Assembly: GCA_951812505.1 (NCBI GenBank)
Contig: CATOSI010000003.1
Span: forward strand, 806,001 to 870,000
DNA length: 64,000 nucleotides
Direction: 5' to 3'
Source: an uncultured Dehalococcoidia bacterium
Lineage (GTDB): Bacteria; Chloroflexota; Dehalococcoidia; Lucifugimonadales; UBA1123
Shown here piece by piece: positions 1 to 8,478 of this stretch; within the stretch, counting starts at the first letter, position 1; each line of letters opens with the position of its first letter. A program made the translations under genes and the position numbers. The notes under the pieces were generated by a model, which saw nothing but the letters and a program-made list of their open reading frames with translations, was not told the DNA's origin and did no database searches.

Positions 1-1
1 T

Positions 2-949
2 ACTGGAACGTTCGACATGACCGAACTGCCCGCGGCTATAAGCGAAAGCAGACTGTTGCTCCCTTCGCTCGTCGTCTTCGCGATGCTGTTCGTGGCATTC
101 GCGGTCAAGCTCCCGATTTGGCCCCTGCATACCTGGCTGCCGGACGCTCACACCGACGCGCCGACAGCGGCAAGCGTAATGCTCGCCGGCGTACTCCTTA
201 AGATGGGTGCCTACGGGATGTTCCGAGTGTCGGCGGCGATGTTCCCCGACGTGCTGAGAGACGTATCCTGGCTGCTCGCCGTGGCGGGCGTAGTGAATAT
301 CCTGTACGGCGCGTCCGTAGTCCTGCGACAGACGGATATGAAGAGGCTGATCGCCTTCAGCTCGATAAGCCATATGGGATTCGTAGTGCTCGGGTTGTCG
401 TCCGCGGTAGGCGTCGCCGGACAAATATCGCCGCTCGGACTGACGGGAGCGTCGCTCCAGATGTTCACGCACGGCGCGATAACGGGACTGCTGTTCCTCC
501 TCGTCGGTTACGTATATGAAAGGGCGCACACCAGGCACATACCGGACCTCGGCGGACTCGCGGTGAATATGCCGGTGCTCTCGGCGTCGCTTGCGGTCGC
601 CGGGCTCGCGTCGCTGGGCCTTCCGGCGACGGCGGGTTTCGTCTCCGAGATTCACGTCTTCCTTGGAACATTCCCCGTCTGGAGTTGGCTGACCGCGATA
701 GGCGCGTTCGGCGTGGTACTTACGGCAGGATACATACTGTGGATGCTGCAGCGCGTTATGTTCGGTCCGCGCAATTCGAGGCTGGACGATCTGACCGACG
801 CCACTCCCTTGGAAATGGTCCCCGTGGCGGCCCTGATAATAGCGATAATGGTTGTCGGGATATTCCCCTCGACTATAGCGGACGTATTCTCGACCGGCGT
901 GGCCCCCATAGTAGATTCCCTGCAAAATGCAGTAACCGGCGTCCAGTAA
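2..949 (+). CDS. nuoM: NADH-quinone oxidoreductase subunit M, 3' part
   Basis: Proton-pumping antiporter-like membrane subunit of respiratory complex I. The reading frame is open to the window edge (it begins TGTFDM before the first ATG at 17), so the 5' part lies outside. Visible family features include the helix segment around LPIWPLHTWLPDAHTDAPTA and the conserved Lys in the stretch VLRQTDMKRLIAFSSISHMG, followed by several hydrophobic helices to the C terminus. nuoN follows after 22 bp on the same strand, the usual nuo order. The ATG at 17 is an internal Met rather than the start. Confidence 0.95.
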   Translation, partial: TGTFDMTELPAAISESRLLLPSLVVFAMLFVAFAVKLPIWPLHTWLPDAHTDAPTAASVMLAGVLLKMGAYGMFRVSAAMFPDVLRDVSWLLAVAGVVNILYGASVVLRQTDMKRLIAFSSISHMGFVVLGLSSAVGVAGQISPLGLTGASLQMFTHGAITGLLFLLVGYVYERAHTRHIPDLGGLAVNMPVLSASLAVAGLASLGLPATAGFVSEIHVFLGTFPVWSWLTAIGAFGVVLTAGYILWMLQRVMFGPRNSRLDDLTDATPLEMVPVAALIIAIMVVGIFPSTIADVFSTGVAPIVDSLQNAVTGVQ

Positions 950-971
950 TCAAGCGCACCGCGAGCCCATA

Positions 972-2483
972 ATGACGTTACACGACATATACCTGCTATC
1001 CCCCGAAATATCGCTCGCAGCGATAGCGATGGCGCTCATTCTGCTCGATCTCTTCGTCTCTCGAAAGAGCATTCTGGCAGTATTCGGTGTTGTAGGACTG
1101 GCGGTTCCCGTAATTCTCAGCGTTGTACTGTGGTTGGATCTGGACAACTCCTCCACAAGTCAGATGCAAGGCGTTTTCGGAACGCTCGTTGTGGACAAGT
1201 TCAGCCTGTTCTTCAAGTTCCTGCTTTCGGCGGCGGCCGCGCTCGTCATTCTCATGTCGAACGGTTACGTCCAGCGAATCCGACGATTTCAGGGCGAATT
1301 CTACGGGCTGGTCCTTCTGGCGACGACCGGGATGATGCTTCTCCCGTCCGCGACGGAGCTAATCTCCATTTACGTCGCGCTCGAACTCACCGCGCTTCCT
1401 TCAGCTGCGCTCGCGGCGTTCCTGCGAGATGGTAGGTCTGCCGAATCCGGCATGAAGTTCCTGATACTGAGCGCCATAAGCTCCGCCGTGCTGCTCTACG
1501 GAATGGTGTTCATCTACGGATTCACAGGCACGACATCTCTCGAAGGCATAGCGGCGCAGATCGAGCGACTGCTCTCATACGGCGTGCTCGATCCGCAGGC
1601 TGCGTTCGGGGACAACAAGGCGTTGCTGTTTGGCATCATTCTTCTGATAGCGGGCTTCGGCTTCAAGATTTCGAGTGTGCCGTTCCAGTTCTGGGCCCCC
1701 GACGTATATGAAGGCGCGCCCACCCCGATCACGGCGTTCCTCTCGGTCGCTTCCAAGGCTGCCGGTTTCGCGGTCATTCTTCGCCTGTTCTACATATCGT
1801 TCCCGTTCGACGTTTTCAGCGAAAACTGGGCGGCCATATTCGCGATTCTGAGCATCGCTTCCATGACTTTCGGCAACCTTGTTGCCATCAGGCAGAACAA
1901 CATCAAGCGAATGTTGGCCTACAGCACGATAGCCCACGCGGGATACGTGATGGTCGGACTCGCCGCCTTCGCCGCCCGCGCGCAGACCGGCAGCATGGAC
2001 GCCGGACCGTCGGCGGTCCTGTTCTACCTGGGTGGATATGTTGCCACCAACTTGCTGGTGTTCGGCGCTGTAATCGCCGTGTCCAACAGCATAAACTCGG
2101 ACGAAATCGACGACTACGGCGGCCTCTCGCGTCGCGCTCCGATGCTTGCCGCAGGCATGGCATTCGCCATGATTTCGCTGACCGGAATACCCCCGACCAT
2201 CGGGTTCATGTCCAAGGTCTATCTGTTCGGAGCGGCGGTCAACGCGAACCTCGAATGGCTCGCCGTGGCGGGCATGGTAAACAGCGTCATCTCCGCCTAC
2301 TACTACCTGAGGGTGGTCAAAGTGATGTACCTGCGCGAACCTTCGGAGGACAAGCCACTGGCGGCGGACGCCGCAACCGGCGCGGCCTTGGTGGTGACGG
2401 CGGCGGCGACCTTCATATTTGGCGTATATCCCGCCCCACTGATAGACCTGGCGAGGTCCGCGGTCGGCGTTCTCGGCGTGTGA
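972..2483 (+). CDS. nuoN: NADH-quinone oxidoreductase subunit N
   Basis: Membrane arm subunit of complex I, 503 residues, full length for NuoN, with about 14 predicted hydrophobic helices. Recognisable blocks are the proton-channel region around KISSVPFQFWAPDVYEGAPT and the conserved RQNNIKRMLAYSTIAHAGY segment carrying the channel Lys. It lies 22 bp after nuoM and 10 bp before nadK, so the last nuo genes appear to be co-transcribed with an NAD(H)-metabolism gene. It ends the nuo cluster; no further nuo genes follow. Confidence 0.96.
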   Translation: MTLHDIYLLSPEISLAAIAMALILLDLFVSRKSILAVFGVVGLAVPVILSVVLWLDLDNSSTSQMQGVFGTLVVDKFSLFFKFLLSAAAALVILMSNGYVQRIRRFQGEFYGLVLLATTGMMLLPSATELISIYVALELTALPSAALAAFLRDGRSAESGMKFLILSAISSAVLLYGMVFIYGFTGTTSLEGIAAQIERLLSYGVLDPQAAFGDNKALLFGIILLIAGFGFKISSVPFQFWAPDVYEGAPTPITAFLSVASKAAGFAVILRLFYISFPFDVFSENWAAIFAILSIASMTFGNLVAIRQNNIKRMLAYSTIAHAGYVMVGLAAFAARAQTGSMDAGPSAVLFYLGGYVATNLLVFGAVIAVSNSINSDEIDDYGGLSRRAPMLAAGMAFAMISLTGIPPTIGFMSKVYLFGAAVNANLEWLAVAGMVNSVISAYYYLRVVKVMYLREPSEDKPLAADAATGAALVVTAAATFIFGVYPAPLIDLARSAVGVLGV

Positions 2484-2493
2484 GGGAATTACC

Positions 2494-3342
2494 ATGTCCC
2501 TCATAGGATTCGTCTATAACGCCCTCGTAGATGACGCGCCGCTGCTTATTGATTCGCTCGTATCGAGTCTCGAACTGCGCGACCGTTCTTGGATTTCGTC
2601 CGCCTACGACGTGGCTGAGTGCGAAGAGAAGTTTGGAAATACCTCGCTTATCGTCGTCGCCGGAGGTGATGGGACGATTCTGCGCACCGTCCACTCGATA
2701 GCGCCATTCTCGATCCCCGTCGTTGCCGTAAACATGGGACGCGTCGGTTTTATGAGCGAGCTCAGGGTGCAGGAGGCCGAAGAGAGGCTTCCGTTCTACC
2801 TTAATGGAAGCGTTCGAGTCGAGCGACGCATGATGCTCAGGGCGGTAGTCACAGACTCGAACGGCAACGAAGTCCTGAGTATGGACGCCCTGAATGACGT
2901 AGTAGTTGGGCGCGTGGGAGTCGCGCATCTGCTCGACATAGATACGGTCGTGGATGGCGAATTCCTGACCACGTACCGCGCCGATGCTCTCGTCGTTTCC
3001 ACTCCGACCGGAAGCACCGGATACGCGCTGTCCGCGGGTGGCCCGATCTTCTTCCCCGAAGCGCTTATGATGATGCTCCAGCCCGTGGCCGCCCACACCG
3101 GACTGCGCGACGGCCTCGTTCTGCCCGAAGACACCGAGATAATTCTCTCCACCGGAGAAGATAAGGCTGCGCTGGTGAGCGTGGACGGAATGGAAGACGT
3201 GGAACTGCGTCCCGGCTCTAGGGTCAGAATCTCACGCAGTCCGCACGAGGCCAGATTCCTGAGGTCCAAACCCAGGACCGCATTCTATAATGAGCTTACA
3301 CGTCGGCTGGGACTTGTCTATAATCTCACACCGCCGTCCTGA
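2494..3342 (+). CDS. nadK: NAD kinase
   Basis: Phosphorylates NAD to NADP using ATP or polyphosphate in the cytoplasm. The 282-residue product carries the diagnostic GGDGT motif at residues 57-61, the NMGRVGF block, and the second conserved region around STPTGSTGYALSAGGP. Length and motif order match NadK/PpnK. The gene starts 10 bp after nuoN and 17 bp before a NUDIX hydrolase, which suggests a shared transcript linking NADH oxidation to nucleotide cofactor turnover. That co-regulation is inferred from spacing only. Confidence 0.95.
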   Translation: MSLIGFVYNALVDDAPLLIDSLVSSLELRDRSWISSAYDVAECEEKFGNTSLIVVAGGDGTILRTVHSIAPFSIPVVAVNMGRVGFMSELRVQEAEERLPFYLNGSVRVERRMMLRAVVTDSNGNEVLSMDALNDVVVGRVGVAHLLDIDTVVDGEFLTTYRADALVVSTPTGSTGYALSAGGPIFFPEALMMMLQPVAAHTGLRDGLVLPEDTEIILSTGEDKAALVSVDGMEDVELRPGSRVRISRSPHEARFLRSKPRTAFYNELTRRLGLVYNLTPPS

Positions 3343-3359
3343 GTCACTGGGAGAACGAT

Positions 3360-3893
3360 ATGACTGAACGCTGGGAGACGATCAACCAGGAAACCGTGTT
3401 CTCGGGCAGGGTCGTCGAGGCGCGGGTTGATACTCTGCTCACACCCGACGGTCGCCAGATTACCCGCGAGGTGATTCACCATCCGGGCGCGGTAGCTATA
3501 ATACCGATAGACTCCGACGACAACGTACTGTTGGTCCGACAGTACAGGTACCCCGTCGGACTCGAATTGCTCGAGATACCGGCGGGTGTGATAGAGGAGG
3601 GCGAGTCCCCCGATCACACCGCTCAGCGCGAGTTGCGCGAGGAGACGGGTTACGCTTCCCGGAATCTGCGTCCGCTGGGTGGCATATACTCTTCCCCCGG
3701 ATTCTGCGACGAGATGCTGTACATCTATCTCGCCCGCGACCTCGTGGAGAGCAAACTGCCGGGGGATGAAGACGAGGACATTACACTCGAGCGGGTGCCT
3801 ATGTCCGGAGTGGACAGGCTTATCCGTCTAGGCGAGATCCAGGACGCCAAGAGCGTCGCCGGGCTGCTCATGGCGCGCTATCTGTTTACGTAA
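3360..3893 (+). CDS. NUDIX hydrolase, ADP-ribose pyrophosphatase type
   Basis: Predicted to hydrolyse ADP-ribose or related nucleoside diphosphate compounds. A complete NUDIX box is visible: G76, E82, R90-E91, E94-E95 and G97. A Pro-rich stretch downstream (GGIYSSPGFCDE, about residues 107-118) is typical of the ADP-ribose pyrophosphatase branch. The 177-residue length fits that branch. A GGGAGA ribosome site precedes the ATG. Position directly after nadK fits a role in recycling NAD-derived ADP-ribose, though the exact substrate is not determined by sequence. Confidence 0.9.
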   Translation: MTERWETINQETVFSGRVVEARVDTLLTPDGRQITREVIHHPGAVAIIPIDSDDNVLLVRQYRYPVGLELLEIPAGVIEEGESPDHTAQRELREETGYASRNLRPLGGIYSSPGFCDEMLYIYLARDLVESKLPGDEDEDITLERVPMSGVDRLIRLGEIQDAKSVAGLLMARYLFT

Positions 3894-3921
3894 ACCATCT
3901 GCATCGCGCTTGCTCGCTACG

Positions 3922-4062
3922 CTAGTTGTCAACTCACCTGCCTAACTATCGTCATTCCCGCTAAGGGAGACCTTTGCAAAACTGCCGTCATTCCCGCGAA
4001 GGCGGGAATCCAGGGGTGGTGGCAGGCTAACCAATGCCAAACCTAGCCGAACACTGTACTAG
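3922..4062. repeat. CTAG-ended miniature element with two hairpin cores
   Basis: A 141 bp non-coding element bounded by CTAGTTGTC and TGTACTAG. It holds one degenerate core (about 3952) and one perfect core at 3986-4011 with the 8 bp stem ATTCCCGC/GCGGGAAT around a GAAG loop. It belongs to the family also seen at 7051, 13563 and 47575. Its right end overlaps the AGGAG ribosome site of the downstream peptidase gene. Confidence 0.75.
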
Positions 4063-4073
4063 GAGAAACTAAG

Positions 4074-5432
4074 ATGCCAGACCTCAGAGCGCTATTCGCG
4101 CAGATTGACAGTATGGAGGACGAAATCATCGCGCTCCACCGCGACCTCGTCAAGATCCCGTCAGTGAACACCGGATTCATGCCGACCGGCGATGAGACGC
4201 CCGTCTGCGAATACGTCATGGACTTCCTCGCTGAGGACGGTATAGAGTCCGAGATCCTGGGACGAACACAGGAACGCGGCAACATCATCTCCCGCATCGA
4301 AGGACGTAATTCCGAAGCCCGGCTGATGTTCATGTCCCATACCGACGTCGTGCCTGTGGAGGAAGAAGAGAAGTGGATGTTCCCCCCGTTCAGCGCGCAG
4401 ATACACGATGGCCGTATATACGGTCGCGGCGCCTCGGACTGCAAGGGTCTGCTGGCCGCGCAGGTCATGGCTATGCGGCTGATAAAGCGCAACGACATCC
4501 GGCTCCGGGACAGTCTGATTCTGTGCTCCGGCGCTGACGAGGAGCACGGTGGCCGCTACGGGTTCGGCTGGCTCGCTGAGCACTATCCCGAGAAGATTAC
4601 CGCGCCGTTTGCGGTCAACGAGGGCGGTGGAACGCCCATCGAGGCGGCGGGCGGTCTCACCTACCTGCTGGGCGTCGGCGAGAAGGGACGGCTCCAGATC
4701 GAATTCACCGTGAAGGGCGTGAGCGCTCACGCATCCGTGCCCTGGCAGGGGACCAACGCCTTGTACAGGCTGTCTCAGGTGCTCGGACGTATCGAGAACT
4801 ACGAAGCCGAGCGCGACACTTCGACCAGCCTGTTCGCCCACCTCTCCAACTTCGCAATCGAACACAGGCCCTCACCCGAAAACGTGGACGAGATCATAGA
4901 GGAAGTGCGTAACGACAACCCGCGTTTTGCCTCTATGCTTACCGCGCTGTCCAGGATGACGATTACACCGACCATGATCAACGGCGGCGTAAAATCTAAC
5001 AGCGTCCCCGAGCAGATCAACCTCACCTGCGACGTGAGAACGCTCCCACATCAGAACGACGACTACCTCCGCGGCGAACTGGACAAGATAATCGAGGGCA
5101 TTCCCGGCGTCACCTACGAGATTGACTACATGGCAGTTCCCAACTCGTCGGAGTTCGATACCGAGTTGACCGAGCACATACAGGGAGCGACCGCGCTTGC
5201 GCTGGAGCGCGACGACATACAGTGGGTTCCGGCGATTAGCACCGGATTCACCGACTCCCGCTTCACCCGCCCGCTCAACGTGATCACCTACGGCTTCTCC
5301 GGCTCCCACCCGGACGACGACCCCATGCTGAGCCGTGCGCACGGCACCGACGAGTCAATCGGCATTGCCAGCCTCATCAGTGGCACGAAGATAATGCTCG
5401 CCCTAGCCTGCTCCATCTGCGGCGCGGAGTAG
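4074..5432 (+). CDS. M20 family metallopeptidase
   Basis: Predicted zinc aminoacylase/peptidase/deacetylase of the ArgE/DapE/carboxypeptidase G2 group, 452 residues. Metal and catalytic residues are in place: H89 in MSHTDVVP, D122 in GRGASDCKG, the E156-E157 pair in GADEEHGG, and a late His in the C-terminal RAHGTDE block. A lid/dimerisation domain is inserted around residues 205-330 (starting near VKGVSAHASVPWQG). The AGGAG ribosome site at 4061 sits 9 bp before the ATG and touches the end of the miniature repeat. Substrate cannot be assigned from sequence. Confidence 0.9.
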   Translation: MPDLRALFAQIDSMEDEIIALHRDLVKIPSVNTGFMPTGDETPVCEYVMDFLAEDGIESEILGRTQERGNIISRIEGRNSEARLMFMSHTDVVPVEEEEKWMFPPFSAQIHDGRIYGRGASDCKGLLAAQVMAMRLIKRNDIRLRDSLILCSGADEEHGGRYGFGWLAEHYPEKITAPFAVNEGGGTPIEAAGGLTYLLGVGEKGRLQIEFTVKGVSAHASVPWQGTNALYRLSQVLGRIENYEAERDTSTSLFAHLSNFAIEHRPSPENVDEIIEEVRNDNPRFASMLTALSRMTITPTMINGGVKSNSVPEQINLTCDVRTLPHQNDDYLRGELDKIIEGIPGVTYEIDYMAVPNSSEFDTELTEHIQGATALALERDDIQWVPAISTGFTDSRFTRPLNVITYGFSGSHPDDDPMLSRAHGTDESIGIASLISGTKIMLALACSICGAE

Positions 5433-5594
5433 TACACTATCCATTTTGGGGATGCCCTACTGTAACCGCTATCCGTCATTACCGCACACCTATCGTCCTT
5501 CCCGCGAAGGCGGGAATCCAGGGGTGGGGCAGGGCAAGATGTGTCAGAAACACACGGGACCCGAAGTACACAAAATACCGCAGGGAGTCGGCCC
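5433..5594. repeat. Intergenic region with hairpin repeat core
   Basis: 162 bp between the peptidase and the deoxyribosyltransferase. It contains a core hairpin (TTCCCGC-GAAG-GCGGGAA) at about 5493-5519 followed by the CAGGGGTGG tail common to this repeat family. The ends are degenerate (TAGTACAC left, GAAGTACAC right). No gene seen. Confidence 0.7.
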
Positions 5595-6071
5595 ATGTCG
5601 CAGTCTCCAAAGAAAACTATTTACCTCGCCAACCCGTATGGCTTCTCCGAAGACCAGAAAGCTATCCTGTTGCCCCGCATAGTAGAATCGCTCGAATCGC
5701 TCGGGCTTGAAGTCTGGGAACCCTTCGAGCGAAACAACCAGGTGGACTTCTCCGACCCGGGCTGGGCCTACCAGGTCGGCCAGGCCGACTTCCGCGATGT
5801 GCGCGATTCCGACGCCATCTTCGCCGTGGTCAACGGCGTCCCACCCGACGAAGGCGTAATGGTAGAGCTAGGCATGGCAATTGCCCTCGGCAAGCCCACC
5901 TTCCTGTTCCGCGACGACTTCCGGCGCGTCACCGACAGCGAAGAATACCCCCTCAACCTCATGCTCTTCACCGGAATGCCCCGAGACAACTGGCGCGACT
6001 ACTACTACACCTCCGTCTCCGAAATCACGTCAGAAGACAAGGCGCTATCTCGCTGGGCAAGAGGGAAGTAA
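5595..6071 (+). CDS. Nucleoside 2-deoxyribosyltransferase family protein
   Basis: Predicted to transfer or hydrolyse the deoxyribosyl group of nucleosides or nucleotides (purine/pyrimidine salvage or nucleotide pool cleaning). Family blocks visible: N-terminal IYLANPYGFSE, a DSDAIFAVVNG strand, and the catalytic-glutamate region PPDEGVMVELGMAIALGKP, then the C-terminal NLML element. The start is set at 5595 because an AGGGAG site lies 7 bp upstream; the frame is open further upstream to 5541 but that part runs through intergenic repeat flank. Product is 158 residues, normal for the family. Confidence 0.85.
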   Translation: MSQSPKKTIYLANPYGFSEDQKAILLPRIVESLESLGLEVWEPFERNNQVDFSDPGWAYQVGQADFRDVRDSDAIFAVVNGVPPDEGVMVELGMAIALGKPTFLFRDDFRRVTDSEEYPLNLMLFTGMPRDNWRDYYYTSVSEITSEDKALSRWARGK

Positions 6072-6138
6072 GAACGCCGCAATTGGGACTCACACTTGGT
6101 TGACATGATCATCTGATCTGATCAGCGATCCGTTCACT

Positions 6139-6738
6139 GTGGCAGTGAACTACACAACCGACCAGTCTCCCGTCCGGATAAAATTCCCAGACGGCGAGAC
6201 CTCCGAACCCCTCTGGACATCGCCCGGCGGTTACTCGTCTCTCTACGTCGGCGAGGCCACCAAGATGCTCCCCGGCATACCCGACGAGAGCATAGACTGC
6301 GTCTGGACCGATCCTCCTTACCTGCTCTCCAACGGCGGCATCACCTGTGTCGCTGGGAAGATGGTGAGCGTGGATAAGGGAGAATGGGACAAGAGTCGCG
6401 GAATCGAGGCCGACTACGAGTTCAACCTTGTTTGGACGAAGGAATGTCACCGTGTGTTGAAACCAACGGGGACAATCTGGGTGTCAGGCACACTGCACAT
6501 TTATCCGAGCATCGGCATGGCCCTGCTGGGAAACGGCTTTCGACTGCTCAACGACATCATCTGGGAGAAACCGAACCCGCCCCCTAACCTGGGCCGCAGG
6601 AAATTCACCGACTCCACCGAAGTAGTCTTCTGGGCAAGCAAAGCCCCTAAGGGAAGCCGACACAAGTACACCTTCAACGGGGACTGGTCAGAAAGAGGAA
6701 ATTTTTGGAGTGTCGCGTCAACGACAATCTCGTTTTGA
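6139..6738 (+). pseudogene. DNA adenine/cytosine-N4 methyltransferase, 3'-truncated
   Basis: N-terminal two thirds of a site-specific SAM-dependent DNA methyltransferase of the beta order (catalytic motif first). The catalytic motif DPPY is present in VWTDPPYLLS, followed by the RVLKPTGTIWVSG strand and the NDIIWEKPNPPP block. The frame stops just after FWSVASTT, where family members continue into the HPTQKP block and the SAM-binding FxGxG motif. Neither occurs downstream in any frame inspected, so the protein should lack the cofactor site. It probably starts at GTG 6139. Best read as a decaying orphan methyltransferase. Confidence 0.75.
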
Positions 6739-7050
6739 TATAATTCCCTATTGCGAGTACGAGAAAGGAGGTGTCTGACATGGAACCTGATCTCTTAGAG
6801 TACCGCCAAGAACTCAGGTCTGAGTGACCTTGGGCGGTGAGAAAGAAACTCCTCACCGCCTACGAATGTACACCAAGTCCCAATCCCGGATTGCTCCGAG
6901 GAATCCATCCGCTCGTGTAACCTCTCCCAGGACTAGCCGAGATTGGTTTACGGCCTGACCCGTCTAAACAATCCACGAATAAACCGTGAACTTGATCTCG
7001 TTCGGCTTATTCAGCAACTTACGCCGATTCAATATCAGTTAGTCAGCCGT
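6739..7050 (+). other. Gene-free region with 15-codon ORF and competing hairpins
   Basis: A 15-codon ORF (6781-6828) follows an excellent AAAGGAGG ribosome site. Overlapping inverted repeats begin inside it: ACCGCCAAG pairs with CTTGGGCGGT (about 6801-6838), while GGCGGTGAG pairs with CTCACCGCC (about 6834-6862). The two stems share the GGCGGT segment and cannot form together, which resembles a leader-peptide attenuator. No structural gene follows, so this may be the remnant of a lost operon. The rest of the stretch shows nothing recognisable. Confidence 0.4.
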
Positions 7051-7172
7051 CTAGTACCGCGTCCGTTTAGGTTTGTCAGGTATGAACCCGCCCCCCACCC
7101 CTGGATTCCCGCTTTCGGGGGAATGACGATTGGGTGCTTGAGTATGTCATCTTCACATGGTTCTGGTACTAG
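7051..7172 (-). repeat. CTAG-ended miniature element, reverse orientation
   Basis: 122 bp element from CTAGTACCGCG to GGTTCTGGTACTAG. Read on the minus strand it aligns with the element at 13563: both contain GATGACATACT followed by CCCAATCGTCATTCCC. The central hairpin at about 7104-7129 is GGATTCCCGC-TTTC-GGGGGAATG. It shares its right CTAG with the next element. Confidence 0.75.
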
Positions 7173-7294
7173 GTTCTGTTGACATTCTATAATCTTCCCT
7201 ACCGCAACGCCTTGAAGGTAGGGAAGATAGCTACACCCTGCACCCCTAGATTCCCGTTTTCACGGGAATGACGAGAAATGTCAACACGGCCTAG
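7169..7294. mobile_element. MITE-like element with 18 bp terminal inverted repeats
   Basis: 126 bp. The left end CTAGGTTCTGTTGACATT (7169-7186) and right end AATGTCAACACGGCCTAG (7277-7294) are inverted repeats matching at 15 of 18 positions. Inside lie a perfect 11 bp inverted repeat (TCTTCCCTACC at 7193, GGTAGGGAAGA at 7217) and a hairpin core (about 7243-7272). No coding capacity. It sits directly against the preceding element, sharing one CTAG, which suggests insertion at CTAG sites. Confidence 0.75.
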
Positions 7295-7304
7295 TATGAG
7301 AGAG

Positions 7305-7865
7305 CTATTGACTCTCCTGAGAACGTCTTTCGGCGTTCTCTTGAATCGCGGTGGTAGCTAGCTCGGCTAACTGGACATACTCCTGTGCAAGTTCAGGGTC
7401 AATGTTTACGTCCAGTTGATGAGCCGCCGAGTTTCTAATCTCACGCAACTCCGTGAGTAGCTCGAACAGGTTTCCATGCAAAAGTCCCTCTGTATGAAGT
7501 CTCTGGATCATCTGCCTCGGAGTTCTTGGGGGAGGTCTCCCATCAGCACCTCTTAGGATCTCACGAGCTTCCCACTCTAAACGGATCCATGCCTCGATAA
7601 CGGCAGCTCTGGGATAGTGTTCAATTGAGTCAACAGTGCGGTCGTCAATCTCGACTCTGTCGAGAGATTCAAGTTGGGCCTCTCGTCCTATCTCTCGCAA
7701 TCGCTCGAAGTCTACAGTGATGTCCTTATAAGTAATTTGGCTTATTCGAGAGATCAGATCGGTTATAGGGCCCCTGAGGATGAACAATGCGATGCCTGCC
7801 ACCAACGGCCAACCTACCCAACCTACCGAACCTATCAGTGCGGCCCATGAGTTCGGATCATTCAT
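7305..7865 (-). CDS. Membrane-anchored HEPN-like protein
   Basis: 186 residues, unknown function. An N-terminal hydrophobic helix (about 13-30) is followed by a helical cytoplasmic region. The motif R144-NSAA-H149 in EIRNSAAHQLD matches the RX4-6H signature of HEPN domains, which are often RNases in toxin-antitoxin and abortive-infection systems; the whole 85-175 region also resembles DUF4145-type proteins. It is the last gene of a three-gene minus-strand operon, and its ATG overlaps the previous stop by 8 bp. An enzymatic role is inferred from the motif alone. Confidence 0.5.
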   Translation of the reverse strand: MNDPNSWAALIGSVGWVGWPLVAGIALFILRGPITDLISRISQITYKDITVDFERLREIGREAQLESLDRVEIDDRTVDSIEHYPRAAVIEAWIRLEWEAREILRGADGRPPPRTPRQMIQRLHTEGLLHGNLFELLTELREIRNSAAHQLDVNIDPELAQEYVQLAELATTAIQENAERRSQESQ

Positions 7866-8115
7866 CTAGTTCTACCCCTACGAAGTAATAGTACATTGAT
7901 TGGCTCATCCGTATCGTAGAGATACGAGAATCGCCATCCGTACCAGTAACGGCTATCTGCGCTCCGGTTGCCGTTAGCCAGGACGATGGACCGTCGAGCA
8001 GGCGAACGCAATATCCGTATCCCTCAGGCCCGCGTACTGTGCGGAATATCCGTTCAGTGTCAATCTCTCCGAACACCTGCTTACCGCCATAGTAGGCGTA
8101 TATCTGGTGAATCAT
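7858..8115 (-). CDS. Small hypothetical protein, middle gene of HEPN operon
   Basis: 85 residues, no recognised family. The start is placed at the ATG at 8115 because it overlaps the stop of the upstream gene as ATGA, the classic translational coupling arrangement; an in-frame GTG at 8139 has no ribosome site. Sequence is rich in Tyr and beta-type residues with no obvious membrane segment. It lies between two other small genes with overlapping ends, so all three are probably made together. Confidence 0.5.
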   Translation of the reverse strand: MIHQIYAYYGGKQVFGEIDTERIFRTVRGPEGYGYCVRLLDGPSSWLTATGAQIAVTGTDGDSRISTIRMSQSMYYYFVGVELDE

Positions 8116-8357
8116 GCTTCTTGTTGACGGGCCTGACACCTGTTGTATTGCCCGGTCTTATGATTATCTATCCGTCCCTCACTCCATAGATGATTGAGGA
8201 AGTATCCAAAGGTGTCGTCGTCGAGAACTCCTATATCCCTCTGCACACCTATGTTGGTGTACCGACAATCTGGACTCTCTTCCAGAAAATCAACGAGGAC
8301 GTTTCCGATAATCTCCCGTGCTATTCTTAACCGAATCCGTCGCTCGTCTGGCGTCAT
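8112..8357 (-). CDS. Small hypothetical protein, first gene of HEPN operon
   Basis: 81 residues, unrecognised. The start at 8357 is preferred over the upstream in-frame ATG at 8399 because a strong GGGGAGG site lies 6 bp before it. N-terminal DERRIRLRIAREIIGNVL looks helical and amphipathic; the C-terminal half (DTFGYFLNHLWSEGRI) resembles a small winged or helical domain but no family is claimed. It is translationally coupled to the next gene. Confidence 0.5.
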   Translation of the reverse strand: MTPDERRIRLRIAREIIGNVLVDFLEESPDCRYTNIGVQRDIGVLDDDTFGYFLNHLWSEGRIDNHKTGQYNRCQARQQEA

Positions 8358-8478
8358 ACTATCCTCCCCTAAGACTACGCTTCCACGACATTCTGTCATA
8401 GGGCGCAGACCGAAAGCTAGAATTAGGGACTATTGATTATGTTATTCTCACCGTACGCCGGAGAGTGAGAACTACTAT

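Noticed and set aside
1575..2504. 309-codon frame antisense to nuoN
   Set aside because: Shadow of the nuoN codon pattern with no recognisable domain.
6943..7182. 79-codon frame
   Set aside because: Its second half is a miniature element read through; the first half matches no known protein.
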